DNA from: an uncultured Blautia sp.
GTDB lineage: Bacteria; Bacillota; Clostridia; Lachnospirales; Lachnospiraceae
Assembly: GCA_934373235.1 (NCBI GenBank)
Contig: CAKROW010000045.1
Location: 1-22,335, forward strand
Direction of reading: 5' to 3'
Length of the DNA stretch: 22,335 bases
The notes under the pieces were generated by a model, which saw only the letters and a list, made by a program, of their open reading frames with translations, searched no databases and was not told the DNA's origin. Of the stretch, positions 7,004-14,149 are shown in pieces (position 1 is the stretch's first letter; each line of letters opens with the position of its first letter). A program made the translations under genes and the position numbers.

Positions 7004-9370
7004 TTATCTTTTCTGTCTGTCCCAGAAATTTTTCAGGTGTTTTTCCAGATTATCCAGTCTGCATACCTGGCGGTCTGACCATTCCACAGGAAAAAGCTCC
7101 CGGTAATCCCCTGCCAGAAACCGGTCATCCAGAAGAATGATCGTTCCACGGTCCTCCCTGGTACGTATCACACGGCCTGCTGCCTGCAAAACCTTGTTCA
7201 TTCCGGGATACCGGTACGCATAGTCAAAACCGTTCTGTTTTTTTTCATCATAGTAATTTTTCAGGATCTCCCGTTCACTGCTCACCTGGGGAATCCCGGT
7301 GCCTATGACCAGTGCTCCGATCAGACTTTCCCCCACAAGGTCAACCCCTTCGGAAAAAACACCTCCCATTACGCAGAAAGCCACCAGAGTCTCCTCCCTG
7401 GAATCAAATTCCTCCAAAAATTCCTCTCTTTCCCTCTCTGTCATCTCCCCGCTCTGGCTGATACACCGCACCCAGTCCACCGAAAATTCCTCCTCGTACA
7501 CCTGGCTCACTGCCTCCATCAACTGGTATGACGGAAAAAACACCATATAATTTCCCTGCTTCTGCCACACAGTCCTTGCGATATATTCTGCCATCTTCCG
7601 ATATTCCCCGTATCCCCGCCGTGTGTAACGGCTGCTCACATCACACCCCACAAGGATCTGCCGGTTTTCTCCCGGAAAAGGTGAACGCACATAGATCCCG
7701 TAGGCATCCCGATCCGTACACAGAAGCTCCCTGTAATACGTCATCGGAAGAAGTGTTGCGGAAAAGAATACCGCACTTCTGCCTTTTTTCAGGCAGCGGC
7801 TTAAGTTTTCCCCGGGATTGACACAGAACAGCCGCAGGCGGAACCTTCCGTCCTCACACTTTTCTGTATACACAACATAATTTTCATCTGTAAGCTCTGA
7901 AATATTCAGGAAATCCCTCACTGTAAAATAAAACTCCAGGATCTTTTCCCGGCTCTCCTCCTGCACAGCCGGGTCCTCAAGCGCCTCCTCAAGTTCCCCG
8001 GAAACATTCAGCATGGTAATGGGAAGAGGCCCCGGATTATCCAGGACTTCGTAGGCTTTTCCTGTCTCCATCAGACTTTTTTCCAGCTCTTTCATCTGTT
8101 TTGCAGCCTTATGAAGTGCCTTTGCAAGCCCGGGCCGCTGTGTACGGATCATCCGCCGAAGCCCCAGTATGTCTTCCCTGAAAAGCTCTGCACTGTACAT
8201 TTCCCTTCCCCGGTCTACCAGATTATGGGCTTCATCAATGAGAAAAATATAATCTCCGGACATGTTATCTCCGAAAAAACGTTTCAACTGCACATCAGGA
8301 TCGAACACATAATTATAATCACAGATCACGCCATCCACCCAGAGGGCAAGATCCAGGCTCATCTCAAAAGGACATACCTGCCATTTTCTGGCATGTTCCC
8401 GGACAGCCTCACGGCTGTACTGCGTTTCCCCCGTCCACAGCTCATAAACCGCATCATTTACCCTGTCAAAATGCCCTCTTGCGTAGGGACATTTCTCCGG
8501 TGTACATTCCGGTTTTTCCAGAAAACACAGCTTCTCTTTTGCAGTAAGCATCACCACCTGGAATTTCAGGCCTTTTTCCTGAAGGATCCTGAATGCTTCC
8601 TGCGCCACAGTCCTGGTGATGGTTTTTGCAGTAAGATAAAAAAGCATCTCCCCTCTTCCCTCGCCGATGGCACGCACTGCCGGAAACACTGTGGACATGG
8701 TTTTTCCAACTCCTGTAGGCGCCTGAACAAAAAGAGTCTTCCCTTTTGAGATTGTATGATACACACTGCTTACGATCTCCCGCTGGCCCTCCCTGTACGG
8801 AAAAGGAAATTCCAGACCTGCCATGGACGCATTTCTCTCTTTCTCCCACTCAAAGCGGCGGGACTGCCATTTGTGATACCGGTCAGTAAGATCCCCGTAC
8901 CATTTTTCAAGCTGTTCACCTGTAAATTTTTCCCGGAATCTTCGTATCACCTCTGTATCCAGGTGAATGTAGGTCATCTGGATACTTATGGATTCCAACC
9001 CGTTCTGTTCCGCATAAATATATGCATAGCACATTGCCTGTGCCCTGTGTACCGGTACAGGTATTTCCATCAGTTCCGGATTCCCGTAGGTTCCCTTGAT
9101 CTCATCTACAAAAAACTCTCCGTCTTCTGAAAAGATCCCATCGGCCCTGCCTTCCACCAGGATATCCAGATCTTCATATTCACTTTTTCTTTTCAAGGAC
9201 ACCTCTGCCTGGTAATCACCGCCCATGCCCTTCTGAAGCTTCCGGTGAAGGCGGCCTCCCTTTAACATTGCTTCTTTGTCCGTGGTTCCCCGGCTGTTAT
9301 CCAGATCCCCGCTTCGCAAAATAAATTCAACCAGATTCCTTACGGAAATGCGAACCTGCTGTTTTTCCAT
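7004..9370 (-). CDS. PD-(D/E)XK nuclease-XPD/DinG-like superfamily 2 helicase fusion
   Basis: This encodes 788 aa, counted from the ATG at 9370. The N-terminal region (about 1-190) looks like a Cas4/RecB-type nuclease: E73-G-R-A-D77-G, then VDEIKGTY containing E90 and K92. The XPD/Rad3/DinG helicase follows, with Walker A APTGVGKT (217-224), DEAH box (379-382) and a motif VI region (QAAGRVIRTREDRG) near the C-terminus. Between Walker A and DEAH are four cysteines (C282, C289, C294, C333) placed like the 4Fe-4S ligands of XPD and DinG. It is probably a 5'-3' DNA helicase/nuclease in repair. The start is unsure: ATG 9370 has AGGTG 5 nt upstream and gives the expected RISVRNLVEFILRSGD N-terminus. 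An upstream ATG at 9463 would add 31 residues but has no ribosome site and lies just beyond a terminator. Confidence 0.88.
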   Translation of the reverse strand: MEKQQVRISVRNLVEFILRSGDLDNSRGTTDKEAMLKGGRLHRKLQKGMGGDYQAEVSLKRKSEYEDLDILVEGRADGIFSEDGEFFVDEIKGTYGNPELMEIPVPVHRAQAMCYAYIYAEQNGLESISIQMTYIHLDTEVIRRFREKFTGEQLEKWYGDLTDRYHKWQSRRFEWEKERNASMAGLEFPFPYREGQREIVSSVYHTISKGKTLFVQAPTGVGKTMSTVFPAVRAIGEGRGEMLFYLTAKTITRTVAQEAFRILQEKGLKFQVVMLTAKEKLCFLEKPECTPEKCPYARGHFDRVNDAVYELWTGETQYSREAVREHARKWQVCPFEMSLDLALWVDGVICDYNYVFDPDVQLKRFFGDNMSGDYIFLIDEAHNLVDRGREMYSAELFREDILGLRRMIRTQRPGLAKALHKAAKQMKELEKSLMETGKAYEVLDNPGPLPITMLNVSGELEEALEDPAVQEESREKILEFYFTVRDFLNISELTDENYVVYTEKCEDGRFRLRLFCVNPGENLSRCLKKGRSAVFFSATLLPMTYYRELLCTDRDAYGIYVRSPFPGENRQILVGCDVSSRYTRRGYGEYRKMAEYIARTVWQKQGNYMVFFPSYQLMEAVSQVYEEEFSVDWVRCISQSGEMTEREREEFLEEFDSREETLVAFCVMGGVFSEGVDLVGESLIGALVIGTGIPQVSSEREILKNYYDEKKQNGFDYAYRYPGMNKVLQAAGRVIRTREDRGTIILLDDRFLAGDYRELFPVEWSDRQVCRLDNLEKHLKNFWDRQKR

Positions 9371-9484
9371 ATCTGCACCTGCTGTTTCCGGAATATCCCC
9401 CTGACTTACAACATTCCCGGTCTGTTCCCTTCTGTTTGCCTGAGGGATATCTGCAATCTCCATCTGTTACTTAACTGGATCAGC

Positions 9485-9521
9485 AAAAAAAGCGCCGGGC
9501 CATGTATACCCTGCGCCTTTT
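9485..9521 (-). terminator. Intrinsic terminator after the HPr-like gene
   Basis: On the minus strand AAAAGGCGC-A-GGG pairs across a 9-nt loop with CCC-G-GCGCTTTT, followed by a run of seven T (9485-9491). It lies 27 nt after the HPr-like stop and before the helicase gene, so helicase expression needs read-through or a promoter I cannot identify inside 9371-9484. Confidence 0.8.
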
Positions 9522-9548
9522 CTTTATCTAATCTGTATGCCGGCTTTG

Positions 9549-9770
9549 TTATGCCACTGCATATTTGGCGATCACTCTCTGGAAATTTTCATCCATGCCG
9601 TAGCATTTCACTGTCAGGATCTGGGTAAGATCCATGCTGAGCATCCCAAGAATAGACTTGGCGTCAATGATCACCCTGTTATAAAATACATCAATGTCAA
9701 AGTCGCATTTGTTCGCTGCGCTGACAAATTCCTGAACAGCTTTATCATCAAGCTTAATCTTCTGTTCCAT
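9549..9770 (-). CDS. HPr-family-like small protein lacking the phosphorylatable histidine
   Basis: This is a 73-aa protein with the HPr fold pattern. The segment VIIDAKSILGMLSMDLTQILTVKCYG matches the HPr second half (the Ser46-type K-S-I-hydrophobic-G region). The expected G-[IL]-H-A-R-P-A active site with His15 is replaced by NKCDFDIDVFYN, so it cannot carry PEP-derived phosphate in the usual way. KSI keeps the residue equivalent to the regulatory Ser46, at S39. Similar His-less HPr-like proteins occur in Clostridia; their role is unknown to me, perhaps a regulatory decoy of PTS or HPr kinase. The ATG at 9770 has only an AGGCAGG-like site. It stands alone, between its own promoter (9824-9852) and terminator (9485-9521). 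Confidence 0.75.
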   Translation of the reverse strand: MEQKIKLDDKAVQEFVSAANKCDFDIDVFYNRVIIDAKSILGMLSMDLTQILTVKCYGMDENFQRVIAKYAVA

Positions 9771-9823
9771 AAAACTGCCTGCCTTTCTCTTTTTGTATTA
9801 AGAAACGCCTTGTTTCCAAGTGT

Positions 9824-9852
9824 ATTTTTGCACCACTTATATATTTTGTCAA
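9824..9852 (-). promoter_or_regulatory. Promoter of the HPr-like gene
   Basis: On the minus strand there is a perfect TTGACA (9847-9852), a 17-nt spacer and AAAAAT (9824-9829) preceded by TGC, an extended -10 pattern. It lies about 55 nt before the ATG at 9770. Confidence 0.65.
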
Positions 9853-10478
9853 CCAGCTTCCTTTTTGCTTGTGTATTTTTTAACAAAATGTACGAATTTT
9901 CTTATGATTTTCGCGGAAATTCCGTCAGATTTCGTCGAATATCTTTGGAAAGGCTCAGGCTTTTACCTTTTTCACCCTGCTCCAGCTTCCATAGAGAACT
10001 GTTTTTCCTACTTTTTTGTATGCGCGGACACGGACATAATAAATCTTTTTACTTTTCAGGCCTGTTCCCCTGCTGAAGGGTTCTGCATGGTTTCCTCTTC
10101 TGGATTTCCGGAAATATCCTCCACGGTTTCTCCGGATTTTTCTTCTGTTCCGGAAAATCCTGCAGTATCTATATCCCCGGAAATATCACCGGAAGCAGCT
10201 CCCCCTTCCTCCGTCTGCACATCCGTAAATTCTTCTGCATACACTACACCTGCCGGTGTGACAGACATAACCGCAGCTAATCCCACTGCCACTGCCTGTT
10301 TCCAGAAAAAGCCGTGCCACAGACATTTCTGTCCACAGCACAGCTTCCTGTATTCACGTTCAATATATATTACGATCTACAGCAAAACAGATATCCGCCT
10401 TACCCTTTGGAATCTGCCGGAAACCGGATATCTCCCCTCACTGTATACTCATAAACCTGATCATTTCCCGGTCTGCAT
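9853..10478. other. Non-coding or decayed stretch between lysC and the HPr-like promoter
   Basis: Apart from the pseudogene remnant this stretch holds nothing I can assign. Bases 9853-9954 are AT-rich with no open gene, and 10377-10478 hold no intact ORF, RNA gene or clear terminator for lysC (only a short CCGGAAACCGG palindrome). Confidence 0.5.
9955..10376 (-). pseudogene. Remnant of a secreted Fn3-containing protein (start lost, frameshifted, internally deleted)
   Basis: One minus-strand frame, open from 10376, encodes a signal-peptide-like segment (HGFFWKQAVAVGLAAVMSV followed by TPAGVVYAEE). An acidic Gly/Ser/Glu linker with DISG repeats follows, stopping at 10056. No ATG, GTG or TTG and no ribosome site precede the signal peptide; the only GTG, at 10292, lies inside it. 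In another frame, running from about 10068 to a stop at 9955, the DNA encodes TGLKSKKIYYVRVRAYKKVG, then ends LYGSWSRVKKVKA. That is the typical last third of a fibronectin type III domain in clostridial secreted proteins. The two pieces touch but are out of frame, so I read this as a decayed gene that lost its middle, frame and start. The alternative is a short acidic secreted peptide (78 aa from GTG 10292). Confidence 0.6.
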
Positions 10479-11798
10479 TCAGATCCTGGTTAATACAAAG
10501 ATATCATAGATCGCTCTTACAGCTTTCTCAAAATCTCTGTTCTCAACACCGATGATGATATTCAGTTCACTGGAGCCCTGGTCGATCATCTTTACATTTA
10601 CATTGGCATGTGCCAGTGCGGAGAAGATCCTTCCTGCAGTTCCACGGGTGGACTTCATTCCACGGCCAACAACTGCGATCAGGGCAAGGTCAGATTCCAT
10701 CTCAATAAAATCCGGCTGTACTGCACGGTGGATACCTGCAACAACCTGCTGCTCTTTCTCCTCAAACTCATCCTGATGAACATATACAGTCATGGTATCA
10801 ATGCCTGACGGGATATGCTCGAAGCTGATCCCCTGATCCTCAAATACCTGAAGGACCTTACGTCCGAATCCAACCTCGCTGTTCATCATGGATTTCTCAA
10901 TATTGATGGAGCAGAAGCCCTTCTTACCGGCAATACCTGTGATGGTGAATTTCGGCTTCTTACAGGTGCTCTCAACAATAAGAGTACCCTTGTCCTCCGG
11001 TCTGTTGGTGTTACGGATATTGATGGGGATTCCCTCTTTACGAACCGGGAAGATGGCATCCTCATGAAGAACAGTAGCACCCATATAAGAAAGCTCACGA
11101 AGCTCTCTGTATGTGATCGCCTCAATAACCTCCGGATTGACAACCACTCTCGGGTCTGTTACAAGGAAGCCGGAAACATCAGTCCAGTTCTCATAGAGAT
11201 CTGCATGGATAGCCTTTGCAACAAGAGAACCTGTCACATCGGAACCGCCACGGGAAAATGTTCTGACTGTACCGTCAGCCATTGCTCCGTAAAATCCCGG
11301 GATAACAGCCTTCTCACATTTGGAAAGCTTCTTGCCAAGGAGTTTATCTGTCTCATCTGCAAGAAGATTGCCTTTCTTGTCAAAACGGATCACCTCTGCT
11401 GCATCCACAAACTCATATCCAAGGTATGCAGCCATCACCTTACCGTTAAGGAACTCACCACGGGAAGCAGCATACTCGATTCCTGCCTGTCCGCGGAAAT
11501 CCTCCTCGATCTTCTTAAACTCATCTTCAAGGGAAAGAGTCAGCTCCAGTCCACGGATGATCTCATAATATCTCTCCTTGATAGCAACAAGCTTATCAGC
11601 GAAATCCTCGCCTTTCTCAGCAGCCTCATAGCAGCCGTAAAGCATATCTGTAACCTTGATATCTCCATCGAATCTCTTACCCGGAGCGGACGGAACCACA
11701 TAACGGCGGCTTTCCTCGCTGCGGATGATATCTCCAACCTTCTTAAACTGTTCTGCATTGGCAAGAGAGCTTCCGCCAAATTTTACAACCTTCTTCAT
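10479..11798 (-). CDS. lysC: Aspartate kinase
   Basis: This encodes a 439-aa enzyme that phosphorylates L-aspartate at the first step of the lysine, threonine, methionine and diaminopimelate pathway. The N-terminus MKKVVKFGGSSLANAEQF carries the kinase KFGGSS motif. The nucleotide and substrate loop FSRGGSDVTGSLVA lies near 190, followed by WTDVSGFLVTDPRVV. The C-terminal third carries two ACT-type regulatory segments (ITGIAGKKGFCSINIEKSMM and LIAVVGRGMKSTRGTAGRIF), so allosteric feedback is likely. It is monofunctional (no homoserine dehydrogenase part). The ATG at 11798 has GAGGTG 5 nt upstream; an in-frame GTG at 11813 is rejected. It is transcribed alone from 11844-11872; the leader of about 40 nt is too short for a lysine riboswitch. 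Confidence 0.95.
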   Translation of the reverse strand: MKKVVKFGGSSLANAEQFKKVGDIIRSEESRRYVVPSAPGKRFDGDIKVTDMLYGCYEAAEKGEDFADKLVAIKERYYEIIRGLELTLSLEDEFKKIEEDFRGQAGIEYAASRGEFLNGKVMAAYLGYEFVDAAEVIRFDKKGNLLADETDKLLGKKLSKCEKAVIPGFYGAMADGTVRTFSRGGSDVTGSLVAKAIHADLYENWTDVSGFLVTDPRVVVNPEVIEAITYRELRELSYMGATVLHEDAIFPVRKEGIPINIRNTNRPEDKGTLIVESTCKKPKFTITGIAGKKGFCSINIEKSMMNSEVGFGRKVLQVFEDQGISFEHIPSGIDTMTVYVHQDEFEEKEQQVVAGIHRAVQPDFIEMESDLALIAVVGRGMKSTRGTAGRIFSALAHANVNVKMIDQGSSELNIIIGVENRDFEKAVRAIYDIFVLTRI

Positions 11799-11843
11799 TT
11801 CAACACCTCGCACCTGTAAATTTCAAATAACACTCTGAACGCT

Positions 11844-11872
11844 ATTTTATTGAATAATAACCTTTTTTTCAA
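11844..11872 (-). promoter_or_regulatory. Promoter of lysC
   Basis: On the minus strand there is TTGAAA (11867-11872), a 17-nt spacer and TAAAAT (11844-11849). The predicted start is about 38-40 nt before the lysC ATG, leaving no room for an L-box. Confidence 0.75.
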
Positions 11873-11964
11873 GTGTTTCTTACATATTTCAGCAAAAATA
11901 GTCACATTATACAAGCAAAAGGTGGAATTCATTACATCAGCTATCTAAAATGCTAACACTTTAA

Positions 11965-12246
11965 TTAAGCGCAGTACTCTTTCAGGATATTCTCAAGTGC
12001 TGCTGCACTGCTGGTATGGCAGCGGCATACCGGAATGGATTTCTTCCTGGCTTCCTCAACTGCACAGTTGACCATCTTGTGGGATACCGTGCTGGTAAAA
12101 AGGATCATAAGATCCGGAACGCCGATCTTCTTCTTCATTGCGCCCTTCTCCTTGGCAAAAACCTTGGCCTTACATCCGAAGCCCTTACAGATATCCTCAT
12201 ACTGACAAACCATTCTCTCGTTTCCTCCAACAATAACAACGCTCAT
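11965..12246 (-). CDS. DUF2325 domain-containing small protein
   Basis: This encodes a 93-aa protein of the DUF2325 family. It begins MSVVIVGGNERMVCQYEDIC, the family's Rossmann-like glycine-rich start. The middle KIGVPDLMILFTSTVSHKMV and the tail ARKKSIPVCRCHTSSAAALENIL are also typical, with conserved Cys/His residues (CRCH) near the end. The biochemical function is not established. DUF2325 genes in Firmicutes often sit near metal-transport or redox genes. The ATG at 12246 has AAAGGAG 8 nt upstream; the longer reading to 12279 has no ribosome site. It is monocistronic, with a very strong promoter at 12342-12370 and a palindromic operator over the transcription start, so it is probably tightly repressed. 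Confidence 0.8.
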   Translation of the reverse strand: MSVVIVGGNERMVCQYEDICKGFGCKAKVFAKEKGAMKKKIGVPDLMILFTSTVSHKMVNCAVEEARKKSIPVCRCHTSSAAALENILKEYCA

Positions 12247-12282
12247 AATTTCATCTCCTTTAGGTAAAATATATATCACATG

Positions 12283-12298
12283 GTTATTCTAAACTAAC
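12283..12298. promoter_or_regulatory. Degenerate second operator copy
   Basis: GTTA-N8-TAAC has the same half-sites and spacing as the perfect palindrome at 12316-12335 and lies in the same leader, about 17 nt further downstream. It could be a weaker tandem binding site, but a short motif like this may arise by chance. Confidence 0.35.
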
Positions 12299-12315
12299 TT
12301 GCAGTTTTAAAATTT

Positions 12316-12335
12316 GAGTTAGCATTTGCTAACTC
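12316..12335. promoter_or_regulatory. Perfect palindromic operator upstream of the DUF2325 gene
   Basis: GAGTTAGC and GCTAACTC are separated by ATTT, giving a 20-bp perfect inverted repeat. It begins 6 bp downstream of the TATCAT -10 element, so it covers the transcription start, the classical position for repressor binding. The GTTAGC/GCTAAC half-sites resemble DtxR/IdeR-family metal-repressor boxes; the regulator is not in the window. Confidence 0.7.
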
Positions 12336-12341
12336 GTTTAT

Positions 12342-12370
12342 ATGATACCATGACAACCTTTATTTGTCAA
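12342..12370 (-). promoter_or_regulatory. Strong promoter of the DUF2325 gene
   Basis: On the minus strand there is a perfect TTGACA (12365-12370), a 17-nt spacer and TATCAT (12342-12347). It lies between the end of trmO and the operator, about 95 nt before the ATG at 12246. Confidence 0.85.
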
Positions 12371-12389
12371 AGGATTTTTCAGTTTTTCC

Positions 12390-13070
12390 TCAGCTCTGTT
12401 CTATTCCGGTGATCTCACATACCCTGAGACGGTCTCCATCTACCTGAAACCGAACCTGAAATCCGCCAAAAGACATGCCATAAATCCTCTCCGGATCGTG
12501 CTGGTAGGCAGGTCTTGGATCCTCCCTCAAAACCCCACGAAGTGCATCTCTTTTCTCCTCCGGCACCAAATCCAGCCACTTCCCGGGAATCTCCACTTCC
12601 AGATAATGCTGCTCCACCTGGCCTGCAAACCCGGAAAGCGCCTCCGGATAACAGTCCGCTGCTGGAAGATATGGCTTGATATCATAGATCGGGGTTCCAT
12701 CCATCAGATCAGCCCCGGAAACCACAAGTACAGGTCCCAGTTTTTCATCTGCGCGGATCTCCTTAAGACGTACACAGGAAAGCCCTACAGGATTGGGACG
12801 GAACGGAGAACGTGTGGCAAACACTCCCATCCTGGTATTTCCCCCGAGACGCGGAGGTCGCACAGTGGGAGACCAGCTCTCACGTACTGCCTCCGAAAAC
12901 TGCCAGATCAGCCATATATGGGAAAAATCCTCAAGGCCTTTAAAAGCTTCCATTACCCGGTACTCCGGTTCAAACACCACCTGAGCTGTAAGCTCCTCTA
13001 CCCGTCCGCTCTGTCTGGGAATCCCGAATTTTTCCGGAAAATCGCTTTTTATCCTGGCAATTATCTTCAT
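12390..13070 (-). CDS. trmO: tRNA (N6-threonylcarbamoyladenosine(37)-N6)-methyltransferase TrmO
   Basis: This encodes 226 aa of the TrmO (YaeB/UPF0066) family, which uses SAM to methylate t6A37 of some tRNA-Thr to m6t6A. The signatures are FPEKFGIPRQSGRVEEL near the N-terminus, FSHIWLIWQF (about 50-60) and the core TRSPFRPNPVGLSCVRL segment (about 85-105), followed by GTPIYDIKPYLP. The C-terminal part (about 160-226), ending FQVDGDRLRVCEITGIE, is the family's small second domain. The ATG at 13070 has GGAGG 10 nt upstream; an in-frame TTG at 13079 is less likely. It follows larE by 93 nt, separated by a palindromic element, and probably shares the larE promoter. Direct evidence is sequence motifs only; the enzymatic role comes from the family. 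Confidence 0.92.
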   Translation of the reverse strand: MKIIARIKSDFPEKFGIPRQSGRVEELTAQVVFEPEYRVMEAFKGLEDFSHIWLIWQFSEAVRESWSPTVRPPRLGGNTRMGVFATRSPFRPNPVGLSCVRLKEIRADEKLGPVLVVSGADLMDGTPIYDIKPYLPAADCYPEALSGFAGQVEQHYLEVEIPGKWLDLVPEEKRDALRGVLREDPRPAYQHDPERIYGMSFGGFQVRFQVDGDRLRVCEITGIEQS

Positions 13071-13094
13071 CTCGTCCAATCCTCCAATATCAGA

Positions 13095-13163
13095 GCCTGT
13101 CTGAAAAAACCATTACTGCAATCTGCATGCCACATTTTGCAGAAAGCCTTTTTCAAACACGCC
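13095..13163. repeat. Imperfect palindromic intergenic element between larE and trmO
   Basis: The left arm GCCTGTCTGAAAAAACC...CTGCA and the reverse complement of the right arm, GGCGTGTTTGAAAAAGGC...CTGCA, match over about 30 nt with a few substitutions and a one-base offset. A transcript would fold into a long hairpin. It starts exactly at the larE stop. It looks like a dispersed REP/MITE-like element or a processing/attenuation hairpin; it is not a classic terminator on position or U-tract grounds alone. Confidence 0.5.
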
Positions 13164-13985
13164 CTACAATGTCTCGTTCATACTTCCGGTTCTGTAACCG
13201 GACAGATCCATTGTAACATATGTAAAGCCATATGTCTTGAACTCTTTTACGATCCGTTCCCTGTTTTCCTTACGGATCAGCTCCTCAAACTCGTCCGGCA
13301 TCACCTCGATACGGGCGATCATCCCGTGGATACGCACGCGTACCTGATGAAAACCAAGATCCAGAAGAAGCTGCTCTGCCTTATCCACCATGCCAAGCTT
13401 CTCCCTTGTGATCTCCTCACCATATACAAACCTTGAAGAAAGGCATGCAAAGGACTGCTTGTCCCAGGTAGGAAGTCCCAGTTCCCTGGAAAGGATACGG
13501 ATATCCTCCTTGTAAAGCTGGCTGTGGCGCAGAGGGCTGGTAACACCAAGCTCAGCCACTGCCTGAAGCCCCGGCCTGTAATCCCCGTTATCGTCCATGT
13601 TGGACCCTTCTGCAACATAACGGATATCATTCTCCTTGGTGATCCCGATGATCTTCTCAAAGAGTTCATGCTTGCAGATGTAACAGCGATTCTTCGGATT
13701 ATGGGAAAATCCTTCAATATCAAGCTCCTCAGACTCACATACATAATGACGGATTCCCTCTTTTTTACAGAAATCCGTTGCCTCCTTAAGCTCCCTCTCC
13801 GGGAAAGAACAGGATCTGGCAGTCACTGCGATCACCTTATCTCCAAGGGTATCATGAGCCACCTTCAGAAGGTAAGTGGAATCCACCCCACCGGAAAAAG
13901 CCACAGCCACGCTTCCCAGCTCCTTTAAATATTCCACCAGTCTGTCCTGTTTCTTTAATGCCTGCAAAAGTTTATCCTCTGCCAT
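13164..13985 (-). CDS. larE: ATP-dependent sacrificial sulfur transferase LarE
   Basis: This encodes 273 aa of the LarE family, PP-loop enzymes that adenylate and thiolate the pyridinium dicarboxylate precursor of the nickel-pincer nucleotide cofactor used by lactate racemase LarA and related racemases. The PP-loop SGGVDS is at 31-36. Other hallmarks are PKNRCYICKHELF (C101 and C104) and DKQSFACLSSRFVYGE (C181, in the position of the sacrificial cysteine C176 of the Lactobacillus enzyme). The extra CxxC pair suggests the three-cysteine, iron-sulfur-dependent variant rather than the suicide type; this is inference. The ATG at 13985 has GAGGTG 6 nt upstream; the upstream ATG at 14039 falls inside the promoter. 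No larA, larB or larC is present in the window. Confidence 0.93.
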   Translation of the reverse strand: MAEDKLLQALKKQDRLVEYLKELGSVAVAFSGGVDSTYLLKVAHDTLGDKVIAVTARSCSFPERELKEATDFCKKEGIRHYVCESEELDIEGFSHNPKNRCYICKHELFEKIIGITKENDIRYVAEGSNMDDNGDYRPGLQAVAELGVTSPLRHSQLYKEDIRILSRELGLPTWDKQSFACLSSRFVYGEEITREKLGMVDKAEQLLLDLGFHQVRVRIHGMIARIEVMPDEFEELIRKENRERIVKEFKTYGFTYVTMDLSGYRTGSMNETL

Positions 13986-14020
13986 TTCGGTCACCTCTTT
14001 ATCCTTTTTATGATGCACAT

Positions 14021-14049
14021 AATTTACCACACAATCCATATTAAGTCAA
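14021..14049 (-). promoter_or_regulatory. Promoter of larE (and probably trmO)
   Basis: On the minus strand there is TTGACT (14044-14049), a 17-nt spacer and TAAATT (14021-14026) preceded by TGG (extended -10). It lies just downstream of the pilus-operon terminator and about 35 nt before the larE ATG. Confidence 0.7.
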
Positions 14050-14088
14050 TATGAAATATATGAGATCATATTCTGTATCTGTCGGTGC

Positions 14089-14127
14089 AAAAAAAGAAGG
14101 AACACAGCCTGAGCCATATTCCCTCTT
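14089..14127 (-). terminator. Strong intrinsic terminator of the pilus operon
   Basis: On the minus strand a 15-bp stem (AAGAGGGAATATGGC pairing with GCTGTGTTCCTTCTT, with several G-U pairs) encloses the tetraloop TCAG (stem-loop 14094-14127) and is followed by a U tract (14089-14093). It ends the transcript 22 nt after the ancillary pilin stop. Confidence 0.9.
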
Positions 14128-14149
14128 TTATCCTTGCGCTATTTAATTT

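Noticed and set aside
10815..11819. Long plus-strand ORF of 334 codons
   Set aside because: It lies entirely antisense to lysC, has no recognisable domain and is an artefact of codon use in the real gene.
11799..11872. Possible lysine riboswitch before lysC
   Set aside because: The predicted leader is only about 40 nt, too short for an L-box.
11901..11925. TATAAT on the minus strand after the DUF2325 gene as a second lysC promoter
   Set aside because: No acceptable -35 at 16-18 nt; the 11844-11872 pair is better.
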